Part shown: one piece after another, positions 47,907-54,969 of the stretch
Layout: every line of letters starts with the position of its first letter
Numbering within the stretch: the stretch's first letter is position 1
Assembly: GCF_003481985.1 (NCBI RefSeq)
Contig: NZ_QUMD01000011.1
Coordinates: forward strand, 50,122 to 114,121
DNA length: 64,000 nucleotides
DNA from: Clostridium sp. OF09-36
GTDB taxonomy: Bacteria; Bacillota; Clostridia; Lachnospirales; Lachnospiraceae
Direction of reading: 5' to 3'
The notes under the pieces: model-generated
Database searches by the model: none
What the model was told of the DNA's origin: nothing
What the model saw: the letters and a program-made list of their open reading frames with translations, nothing else
Program-made: the position numbers and the translations under genes

Positions 47907-49154
47907 TTATAAAACCTGCTTCTTCACTTCAGCAAGAGACATCCCCTGCTCTCTGGCGATCCGTGCCAGATCCTCATACTCATATTTCTCCCGCTTTACC
48001 CCATAACCGGAAGAAATTTTCTTCTGGACATCTCCGTATGGTGTATGTACGGTCTCAAAGCTGCGCTGTAACGTGTAGCGGCTGCAGCTGTGCTCCCGCA
48101 CGCCGATCGTTGTCGTATTTTTAAAGATCACCTGCACCAGTTTTTGCTTCTGGTCCTCATGGCACAGTACACTCAACAGCGTACCCGGTCTGGATTTTTT
48201 CATGCCAACCGGCACCGTGTAAACCTCCAGCGCACCAGCTGCCAGAATGGTTTCCATGGCAAAACTAAGTTCTTCCGCAGTCATGTCATCCACGTTGCAT
48301 TCCAGCTGTGCAACCGTATCGCCGGCATCCTCTGTCTCACCAAGAATCGCGCGGACGCAGTTTGCCACCTCAAAATCTTTCTTACCCATGCCGTAGCCGA
48401 TTGCCTCGGTGCGCATCACCGGCATATCGCCAAAGCGGGTTGCAAAATGCTTTAAGAGCGCAGCACCGGTCGGTGTGCAAAGCTCACCCTTTACTGCTCC
48501 GCCGTAAATCGGCACTCCATTTAAAATGTACGCGGTAGCCGGAGCCGGAACTGGTAAAATGCCATGGGCACAGCGTACCTGTCCGCTTCCCACATGAACC
48601 GGGGAAACGATGACCTGATCCGGGGCGATGCGGTTCATCAGCAGACAAGCCGCCGTGATGTCTGCAATGGCATCCATGGTACCCACCTCGTGGAAGTGGA
48701 TCTCCGTTACCGGAACTCCGTGCGCATGACTCTCCGCCTCAGCGATCAGACCATAGACTGCCATAACATCCTGTTTCACCTGCTCTGGAAGATTCAGATG
48801 GTCGCACACAATGTGCCCGATGTCATGGAGACTGCTGTGGTGATGATGGTGTGCGTGATCATGTGTATGCTCATGAGTATGGTCGTGATCATGTGCATGG
48901 CCTTCGTGCATATGCTCATGATCGTGGTGGTGGAACATCTCCTCCGACTCTTCCTCTCCATGCACCTTCACGCTCATATGGGTTCCGCCAATACCGCACT
49001 TGCTCATCGGCTCCTTCACAAACTCCACACCCGGGATTCCCAGACCGTTTAATTCCGCTACCACAGCATCTGGATCTGGCACCAGCTCTAACAGTGCAGC
49101 AGTCAGCATATCGCCCGCAGCACCCATGTTACACTGTAAATATAATGTTTTCAT
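47907..49154 (-). CDS. larC: LarC, nickel insertion into the pincer cofactor
   Basis: A 415-residue CTP-dependent cyclometallase that puts nickel into the pyridinium bis-thiocarboxylate pincer cofactor. Visible features are the N-terminal YLQCNMGAAGDML, HFHEVGTMDAIADI, CTPTGAALL, the C-terminal VDDMTAEELSFAME and RPGTLLSVLC. Residues about 75-106 are a His/Asp-rich loop (HHHDHEHMHEGHAHDHDH), likely metal binding. In some bacteria LarC is made by a programmed frameshift (larC1/larC2). Here one continuous frame covers both halves. ATG follows AGAAG. It lies 29 bases after larB. Confidence 0.93.
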   Translation of the reverse strand: MKTLYLQCNMGAAGDMLTAALLELVPDPDAVVAELNGLGIPGVEFVKEPMSKCGIGGTHMSVKVHGEEESEEMFHHHDHEHMHEGHAHDHDHTHEHTHDHAHHHHHSSLHDIGHIVCDHLNLPEQVKQDVMAVYGLIAEAESHAHGVPVTEIHFHEVGTMDAIADITAACLLMNRIAPDQVIVSPVHVGSGQVRCAHGILPVPAPATAYILNGVPIYGGAVKGELCTPTGAALLKHFATRFGDMPVMRTEAIGYGMGKKDFEVANCVRAILGETEDAGDTVAQLECNVDDMTAEELSFAMETILAAGALEVYTVPVGMKKSRPGTLLSVLCHEDQKQKLVQVIFKNTTTIGVREHSCSRYTLQRSFETVHTPYGDVQKKISSGYGVKREKYEYEDLARIAREQGMSLAEVKKQVL

Positions 49155-49183
49155 CTATTTCTTCTCCGTTCTTTAACTACTCT

Positions 49184-49945
49184 TTATTTTTTCGCCTCAG
49201 CCATATGATTGATCATGCTTGCCAGGTATCCGGCGCCAAAACCATTATCGATATTTACCACCGATACCCCGCTGGCACAGGAATTCAGCATCGATAACAG
49301 TGCAGAAACGCCGCCAAAGGACGCACCATATCCGATGCTGGTCGGCACGGCAATGACCGGACAATCTGCCAGGCCTCCGATCACACTGGCGAGTGCTCCC
49401 TCCATTCCAGCAATGGCAATGATCACCGATGCACTCATGATATCATCCATATGCGCTAACAGGCGGTGAAGTCCGGCCACGCCTACATCGTACAGACGCA
49501 CAACCTCATTTCCATGTGCTTCCGCAGTCAGTGCAGCCTCCTCAGCTACCGGAATGTCCGAGGTTCCTGCTGTTGCCACCACGATTTTTCCCATGCCGTC
49601 TGCTGCCGGGAACTGTCCGATCGTACCAATCTTTGCATCCTTCCGGTAATCCAGCTGAGGATAAGTTTTTTGGATTTCTTCTGCCTTTTCCGGTGAAAGC
49701 CGGGTGATCAGGATGGTCTGCACCTCATGCTCCAGCATTGCTCCGATAATTCCGATCATCTGCTCCGGTGTCTTTCCGGCTCCGTAGATCACCTCTGCGG
49801 CACCCTGGCGAATTCCACGGTGCAGGTCTACTTTGGCATAACCGATATCCTCAAATGGCTCCTTTTTGATGGCAAGGAGCGCATCATCAACCGAAAGTTC
49901 ACCGTTTTTCACGGCCTCTAATGTTTTTCTGATCTCACTATTCAT
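49184..49945 (-). CDS. larB: LarB, nicotinic acid adenine dinucleotide carboxylase/hydrolase
   Basis: A 253-residue enzyme of the AIR-carboxylase-like (PurE-fold) family that carboxylates the pyridinium ring of NaAD and cleaves off AMP, the first step of the pincer cofactor. Key blocks are GQFPAADGMGKIVVATAGTSDIP and GNEVVRLYDVGVAG, with the metal/substrate end IGYGASFGGVSAL. It overlaps larE by four bases (ATGA) and precedes larC by 29 bases, so the three are one transcript. No frameshift was seen. Confidence 0.93.
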   Translation of the reverse strand: MNSEIRKTLEAVKNGELSVDDALLAIKKEPFEDIGYAKVDLHRGIRQGAAEVIYGAGKTPEQMIGIIGAMLEHEVQTILITRLSPEKAEEIQKTYPQLDYRKDAKIGTIGQFPAADGMGKIVVATAGTSDIPVAEEAALTAEAHGNEVVRLYDVGVAGLHRLLAHMDDIMSASVIIAIAGMEGALASVIGGLADCPVIAVPTSIGYGASFGGVSALLSMLNSCASGVSVVNIDNGFGAGYLASMINHMAEAKK

Positions 49946-50691
49946 CCGCGAACCTCCAGGTCCAGAAGCACTGCCGGATAGCTTTTCTTAAGCTCTGCCA
50001 GAATCTCTTCGCGCTTTTCCATTACAAGCGGAAGCTGGGCGGCAGGAACCTGCAATCTTGCCGCACCGTTTGGCATCATGCGCACACGGAAATCGCTGAA
50101 GCCAAGGGAGAACATGAAATTCTCTGCTGCCTCGGTCTTCTGAAGCTTCTCCGCCGTAATCTCGCAGCCGGTCGGGATACGGGTTGCCAGACATGCATAA
50201 GACGGTTTGTCCCAGGTGAAAAGACCACCCTCTTTGGAAAGCTGGCGGATCTCAGATTTTACCAGACCGCACTCTCTAAGCGGAGACTTTACCTGCAGCT
50301 CCTGCAATGCTTTCATGCCCGGGCGGTCTCCCGCATCGTCAGAAGCATTGGTTCCGTCCAGCAATACCGTATAACCATCCTCTGCAGCTGCCTTCATGAT
50401 CATGTTAAAGATGACCTTCTTGCAATAATAGCAACGGTTAGATGGATTGGAAACTACCAGCGGGTCAGACATCACATCGGCACGCAGCACACGGACCGGA
50501 GCCTTTAACTGCTCTGCCAAACGCATTGCGTCATCCATCTCAAACTGCGGCTGGAACAGAGCCTTTACATAGTACGCTTTCACATCTGCCCCATATTTCA
50601 TAGCTGCATAAAGTAAGTAAGAAGAATCCACACCGCCGGAAAAAGCAAGTGCCACCTTCGGGTTTTCTTTGAAAAACTCCTGTAAGTCCAT
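49942..50691 (-). CDS. larE: LarE, sacrificial-sulfur PP-loop transferase
   Basis: An enzyme of about 250 residues that turns the carboxylates of the pincer precursor into thiocarboxylates. It has the PP-loop LAFSGGVDSSYLL, NRCYYCKKVIFNM, LLDGTNASDDAGDRPGM, and PSYACLATRIPTG, whose Cys corresponds to the sulfur-donating Cys of known LarE. ATG 50691 is chosen because it begins the conserved domain and has GAGAGGA upstream. An in-frame ATG at 50778 would translate through the leader hairpin at 50727-50767 and has a poor ribosome site. It is the first gene of the lar-nik operon. Confidence 0.92.
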   Translation of the reverse strand: MDLQEFFKENPKVALAFSGGVDSSYLLYAAMKYGADVKAYYVKALFQPQFEMDDAMRLAEQLKAPVRVLRADVMSDPLVVSNPSNRCYYCKKVIFNMIMKAAAEDGYTVLLDGTNASDDAGDRPGMKALQELQVKSPLRECGLVKSEIRQLSKEGGLFTWDKPSYACLATRIPTGCEITAEKLQKTEAAENFMFSLGFSDFRVRMMPNGAARLQVPAAQLPLVMEKREEILAELKKSYPAVLLDLEVRG

Positions 50692-50710
50692 CGTATCCAG
50701 TCCTCTCTTT

Positions 50711-50776
50711 CTCAAAAAATAATAAAGGAAGGCAAGCGGCTTCTCCTGGAAAAGCCGTATGCCTTCCTGTGCATAC
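50711..50776 (-). promoter_or_regulatory. Leader of lar operon: alternative antiterminator and terminator hairpins
   Basis: Terminator stem GGAAGGC...GCCTTCC with inner CGGCTT/AAGCCG (50727-50767) followed by TTTATTATTTTTTG on the minus strand, ending about 20 bases before the larE ATG. Overlapping its left arm is a second stem, GTATGC / GCATAC (50757-50776), so only one can form. This layout is typical of riboswitches and attenuators. The sensed ligand is unknown; nickel or the cofactor would be logical. Confidence 0.65.
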
Positions 50777-50863
50777 ATTCTTCAAAAAATACGTCGTAAA
50801 ATCAAACACCATTCAGAAGCTTCTGCCTCTGTAAAACAGCTTCGTGCTGTCCAATTGAGAAGA

Positions 50864-50920
50864 ATTATAGCATAACTTTGCCGATATGGCAACTAGAAGT
50901 TGAATGTGAAGTTAACTTCA
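50864..50920 (-). promoter_or_regulatory. lar operon promoter with two palindromic sites
   Basis: TTGCCA (50892-50887) and TATAAT (50869-50864) with a 17-base spacer. The -35 is inside the inverted repeat TTGCC-N5-GGCAA (50878-50892). The perfect 14-base palindrome TGAAGTTAACTTCA (50907-50920) lies just upstream. Both are good operator candidates; the regulator is not in this window or not recognisable. Confidence 0.75.
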
Positions 50921-50955
50921 GCTTATATTCTATGGCATTATATATCCCAAAATAT

Positions 50956-51384
50956 TTATTTACGAACACAGTTTCCACTTTCCATCAGCTTCCCGACTTC
51001 CGCAACCACACCCTCGATCAGCTTTGCCATGCTTAAGTCCGTCACGCCCACGATATAGTTATCGCAGTGGTTTACCGGGACCAGGATGCGCTTTGCCGGA
51101 CTTTGTCCGACAGCCGCTGCCATGGCTGCCGTGATCTCGCCAAGAAGTGCGTCCGCAATCACAATTCCGACCGGTCCGATGATCACATCGGCTCTACGGC
51201 TGCACACAATGACCGGATTTTCGCCGGTGGCTGCCGCATCCGCCCCTGCTTTTAACATGGAAGAAGTAGCCAGACTGTTGGTTCCCACCGCGGTGATATA
51301 CTGCTCCGGATAACGTTTTTTCAAAGCACTCACAATCTGTTTTCCAATGCCGCCGCCCTGCGCATCAATCACAAGTATATTCAT
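50956..51384 (-). CDS. DUF3842 family protein
   Basis: A 142-residue soluble protein, DUF3842 type: N-terminal NILVIDAQGGGIGKQIVSAL resembles a nucleotide-binding loop. The following AVGTNSLATSSMLKAGADAAATGE and GPVGIVIADALLGEITAAMA alternate strands and helices (Rossmann-like). It ends VNHCDNYIVGVTDLSMAKLIEGVVAEV. The family has no known function. It lies just upstream of the lar promoter on the same strand, with no clear terminator between them. Confidence 0.8.
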   Translation of the reverse strand: MNILVIDAQGGGIGKQIVSALKKRYPEQYITAVGTNSLATSSMLKAGADAAATGENPVIVCSRRADVIIGPVGIVIADALLGEITAAMAAAVGQSPAKRILVPVNHCDNYIVGVTDLSMAKLIEGVVAEVGKLMESGNCVRK

Positions 51385-51469
51385 ACAATTATGCTTCCTC
51401 TTTTCATGGATTTTTTCTGATATTTCACTTGCACTCCGAGTAAACTGCTTCCGTACATTCAGTCAGGCT

Positions 51470-51784
51470 TCACTCTGTTCCACATTTCCACTGGTAATTT
51501 TTCATATCCACACAGCCATTTTTCTTGAATTGTACACCCTCGTCTTCCAGAAGAAGCCTCTGCTCCCACCAGCCAGGAGCGGTACGCCCCGCACGGTTAA
51601 CAACCCGATGGCAGGGATACTCCCCATACCATTCAGCCCGACTCAACACTTTCCCCACCAGCCGGGAATTTTTATCCCGACCGATAAGTTTTGCAATTTG
51701 TCCATAGGAAGCAACACACCCTTCTGGAATTTCCTCCACTACTGACAGAATTTCATAAATAAAATTTTCGTTCAGTTTACTCAT
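51470..51784 (-). CDS. MGMT-type DNA-binding domain protein (alkyltransferase-like)
   Basis: A 104-residue protein with only the C-terminal domain of O6-alkylguanine-DNA alkyltransferase: YEILSVVEEIPEGCVASYGQIAKLIG, then EYPCHRVVNRAGRTAPGWWEQR. The PCHR Cys, which accepts the alkyl group in full-length MGMT, is present. Alkyltransferase-like (ATL) proteins of this length usually have Trp there and flag lesions for nucleotide excision repair. So it could be an active mini-MGMT or an ATL. It overlaps the PPK2 gene by eight bases. Confidence 0.8.
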   Translation of the reverse strand: MSKLNENFIYEILSVVEEIPEGCVASYGQIAKLIGRDKNSRLVGKVLSRAEWYGEYPCHRVVNRAGRTAPGWWEQRLLLEDEGVQFKKNGCVDMKNYQWKCGTE

Positions 51785-53255
51785 GAACTTCCAGCACTTT
51801 CTCCAGCTCCTCGATTACAATCTTCATTGCCTTAATGCGGGCATATTTTTTATCGACAGATTCCAGAATATGCCACGGTGCGTAGGTCGTGCTGGTCTTC
51901 GCGATCATCTCGTTTACTGCCTGCTCGTACTGATCCCATTTTTCCCGGTTTCTCCAGTCTTCATCGGTGATCTTCCACTGTTTTTCCGGGGTGTTCTGGC
52001 GCTCGGTAAACCGCGCAAGCTGGGTGTCCTTATCGATCTGTACCCAGAATTTGATGATGACAGCGCCCCAGTCATGAAGCTCCTTCTCAAACTCATTGAT
52101 CTCATGGTAAGCCCGCTTCCAGTCATTCTCACTGCAGAAGCCCTCCAGCCGCTCTACCATAACACGGCCATACCAGGTACGATCGAAAATGGCAATGTGA
52201 CCTGTCTTGGGCAGTCTGGTCCAGAAACGCCACAGGTAATGTCTGGCTTTCTCGTGCGGCTCCGGGCTTGCGATCGGATGCACCTCGTATCCACGCGGGT
52301 CCAGCGCACTGGTGATGCGCTTGATATTTCCACCCTTTCCTGCGGCATCCCAGCCCTCGTAAGCAATGATCACCGGGACCTTCTTGCGGTACAGGCGGTT
52401 GTGCAGCTCCCCAAGGCGTTCCTTTAACTGCTTTAACTCTTTTTTGTATTCTTCGTCAGTAATGGTCTTATCGAGCGGGATCTCGGAAAGCAAAGGCATG
52501 CGCTCCAGCGGGAACACATTCTGTAACAGCGGCACTGCCATCTGGCTGTTGCTGAGGGCAACATCGATTCCCTGGGTCAGGATTTCCATGATCTGCAGTT
52601 CCGTCCACTTTCTCGATTTCGCATCAATAATGTACCATGGAGTCGATGGCATGCTTGTCCGCTTTAAATAATCCGCGAACACTTCCCCGCAATCTTCATA
52701 GTGCTCATGCTGCCACAGATCGTAGCTGCTGACGCGCCACTGCGTATCCTTCTCTTCAGTCAGATGGCTGATGCGCTTCCCCTGCTCCTTTTTGGAAATA
52801 TTCAAAAACAGCTTCACCACCAGATAGCCGTTATCCGTCAGCTGGCGCTCAAAACGGCGCACACTCTCCAGCCGTTTTTCATATTCTTTCTCCGAAAGCT
52901 CGCCCTGAAGATAAGCAGAGGTCAGTTCACTCATCCAGCCTGAATCCAAAAACACGAACTTTCCCGCTTCCGGAATCTTTGCAAAATGGCGGTATAAAAA
53001 TGGCTTACGGGCATCCTCCTCGCTTTTTTTCTCCATATCGAAAACCTTGAAGAAACGCGGGTCGATATTCTGGATGACCCGTCCGATGCTAGAGCCCTTA
53101 CCCGAGGTTCCCCAGCCTTCTACCAGCACCAGAACCGGAACTTTCTTCTCCTTCATCTGAAGCTGCTGTACCGCAAGTTTCTCTCTGGCTGCCTCAAGTC
53201 TCGTCTTCAGTTCCTTCTCTTCCGGCATCTTGACCGGGATCCATTCCTTTAGCAC
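51777..53255 (-). CDS. Two-domain polyphosphate kinase 2 (PAP type)
   Basis: A 492-residue soluble enzyme with two PPK2 modules. Module 1 (residues about 30-235) has Walker A GWGTSGKGSSIG but FLDSGWMSELTSA in place of the usual DRTWYGR lid. Module 2 (about 275-490) has GWDAAGKGGNIK and FDRTWYGRVMVERLEG, so it is probably the active one. Two-module enzymes (class II) use polyphosphate to turn AMP into ADP. It overlaps the alkyltransferase-like gene downstream. A -10-like TATAAT lies at 53429-53424, about 170 bases upstream; the intervening leader has no evident gene. Confidence 0.88.
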   Translation of the reverse strand: MLKEWIPVKMPEEKELKTRLEAAREKLAVQQLQMKEKKVPVLVLVEGWGTSGKGSSIGRVIQNIDPRFFKVFDMEKKSEEDARKPFLYRHFAKIPEAGKFVFLDSGWMSELTSAYLQGELSEKEYEKRLESVRRFERQLTDNGYLVVKLFLNISKKEQGKRISHLTEEKDTQWRVSSYDLWQHEHYEDCGEVFADYLKRTSMPSTPWYIIDAKSRKWTELQIMEILTQGIDVALSNSQMAVPLLQNVFPLERMPLLSEIPLDKTITDEEYKKELKQLKERLGELHNRLYRKKVPVIIAYEGWDAAGKGGNIKRITSALDPRGYEVHPIASPEPHEKARHYLWRFWTRLPKTGHIAIFDRTWYGRVMVERLEGFCSENDWKRAYHEINEFEKELHDWGAVIIKFWVQIDKDTQLARFTERQNTPEKQWKITDEDWRNREKWDQYEQAVNEMIAKTSTTYAPWHILESVDKKYARIKAMKIVIEELEKVLEVHE

Positions 53256-53471
53256 AGACAGATCCTCCTTCTTTCCCGTAAAGCTTTTTTCCGGTATTGT
53301 TCACATGCCAGAGGGCTCCGGCAACGGGAGCTTCAATCCAGGATTTCCCGCTCCATGAACAACAACGGTTTTCTATGTATCATTCAGCCCCTGTATGCTT
53401 TGTTAACACAAACAGTTAAGTCTATTATACACAATATTGCTTCTGGTATCTAGAGAAAATCTGTTAATACA

Positions 53472-54137
53472 CTAGTCTGCCTGTGTCGCTTTTACAGTTG
53501 CCTTAATAGTCTGCGTTGTTGTCCCGTTACGGCCAATATCCGTATCTTCCTGATCCTTATTGGCCCGCATATAATCCCATTTCCAGTATACGCGGTAAAG
53601 TACATTGCCATCAGTATGATTCAATGTATCTGATGTAGATGCTACCTTCACCTCTGACGGATCTGCCTTCCATGTTACAGTGCTGGCATCCGGACAAGCC
53701 ATCTCATTTTTAAAACCATCAATTTTTAAGATCGCATAATCCAGGGGCAAAGAAGATTCTCCTTCTGCATCCAGATTGATCGCATAATCTGCTGCCACCT
53801 CCGACAGGTTCTGGATTTTCAGATCAACATATCCCCAGGTGCCAGGTGCCACTATTGTCTCATCACCACCAGCTTTAACACGCTTGTCCTCTATTACCCC
53901 CTTAGTATCCAGTACTTTATTGAACAGATCGAAAGACATACTATCGGTACCGTTCGTTGAAATCGCCTTCAGGTTTCCTCCTGTTCCGGCATTGATAACC
54001 CATTTTGCAGCCCGGGCCATATCTGTTCCGCTACCAGAACTCGCATACCTGGCCAGTGTTCCGCTAAACAGGCTGAAGCTAAGCATAACCGCTACACCCA
54101 ATGCATAGGCCATTCGCATCGTGTTGTGTTTTCTCAT
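53472..54137 (-). CDS. SipW-type secreted protein (camelysin/TasA-like)
   Basis: A 221-residue secreted protein with the SipW-cognate signal pattern: short basic start, AYALGVAVMLSFSLFSGTLARYASS, the 'F-S-x-G-T-x-A-R-Y' block recognised by the SipW signal peptidase. The rest is a beta-rich jelly-roll-like domain (DNLSEVAADYAINLDAEGESS type strands, GNVLYRVYWKWDYM). TasA-type relatives form biofilm fibres or act as camelysin peptidases. No sipW gene lies within the window. AAGGGGGAAT precedes the ATG. Fibre-forming role is inferred by family only. Confidence 0.8.
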   Translation of the reverse strand: MRKHNTMRMAYALGVAVMLSFSLFSGTLARYASSGSGTDMARAAKWVINAGTGGNLKAISTNGTDSMSFDLFNKVLDTKGVIEDKRVKAGGDETIVAPGTWGYVDLKIQNLSEVAADYAINLDAEGESSLPLDYAILKIDGFKNEMACPDASTVTWKADPSEVKVASTSDTLNHTDGNVLYRVYWKWDYMRANKDQEDTDIGRNGTTTQTIKATVKATQAD

Positions 54138-54535
54138 ACAGATTCCCCCTTTTTAATTTTCCGCAAACGCACATTTTCTTTTCCTCTACAAGTTTTTGCA
54201 GTGTTTCCATACCCTTGGCGTCACAGATTTTCATGTATTAATTCCATCCGGCAGCGCGCCTCCTCCGGAGTAGAATCCTAAAACAAAAAATTGATAAACG
54301 CGCCACTGGCGCCTCCTTGATATGCAGTAAAAACGGGATTATGATCCTGATAAGCATGATAATAAACAAGATAACTTTTGAAAAAAATCATAGAAATGTA
54401 TAAAGAAAGCATAGCACAGAGCCACTTATCCGGCAAGAAATTCCGTTCGACATAGTTCGGCAAAAATCGCGTGTTGCTGTTTGCACAACGCATACCCAGC
54501 AACAAAACCTTCCGTTACGGAAAGCTAACGGCAAT
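54138..54535. other. Intergenic region with scattered short inverted repeats
   Basis: No gene seen. It contains the weaker copy of the GTTTGCRCAA motif (54476-54498) and a TTCCGT/ACGGAA stem near 54511. It separates the SipW-type gene from gene relics. Confidence 0.4.
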
Positions 54536-54772
54536 TGTATTTTTCCTGCACAAACGATATGTGTCTGCATGGCAGAAGCCATGGAAATCCCCAAAGAATC
54601 ACTGCAGGACTTAACCGTCTGTGCCCTCCTGCATGACAATGCACTGACCGAAACACGCCCCTACAAGGCTGGCATGCACCACAAAAAAGCCATTGCCATC
54701 CTTCAAGAAAATGCAGCCAGGGGCTGGATCGATGCAGATATTGTTGCCCAGGTGGATGCATGCTTCCGATGA
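54536..54772 (+). pseudogene. Fragment of an HD-type regulatory protein
   Basis: A C-terminal scrap ending at 54772: MAEAMEIPKESLQDLTVCALLHDNALTE, with MHHKKAIAIL and GWIDADIVAQVDACF. LLHDNALTE and HHKKA are typical of HD-domain response regulators and sensors in Lachnospiraceae. There is no ribosome site at its Met 54569, and the frame upstream has no recognisable protein. It ends 11 bases from the stop of the opposing Hpt fragment, so a deletion or insertion breakpoint probably lies here. Confidence 0.55.
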
Positions 54773-54783
54773 TTTTTCAATGC

Positions 54784-54918
54784 CTATTTTAACTGTATAT
54801 AACTCTGATCTTCAAGGAACTTTAATGCAAATCTCCGAATCAGTGCTTCGCTGTGAAGGCATCCCAAGACAGCTTCATAGTTTTCTCCAATAGCTTCATA
54901 GCACTCTCGCATTGTCAT
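54784..54918 (-). pseudogene. Truncated Hpt (histidine phosphotransfer) gene 1
   Basis: A 44-codon remnant: MTMRECYEAIGENYEAVLGC and SEALIRRFALKFLEDQSY, which is the N-terminal part of small Hpt proteins. It stops before the helix with the phospho-accepting His. AGGAGG stands eight bases before ATG 54918. It lies 52 bases after the first hybrid kinase. The truncation falls beside the HD-type fragment on the other strand. Confidence 0.7.
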
Positions 54919-54969
54919 ATTTTAGTCCTCCTGTCAATTTTATTCCACTAATTCATGAACCTCTGCTAA

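Noticed and set aside
48840..48960. Satellite-like repeat in larC
   Set aside because: It is simply His/Asp codons of a metal-binding loop.
50691..50778. Longer LarE starting at 50778
   Set aside because: It would translate through the terminator hairpin and adds 29 residues not typical of the family; the ribosome site is poor.
50711..50863. Known nickel-cobalt riboswitch in the lar leader
   Set aside because: I cannot match its conserved core. The leader is reported as an unclassified candidate.
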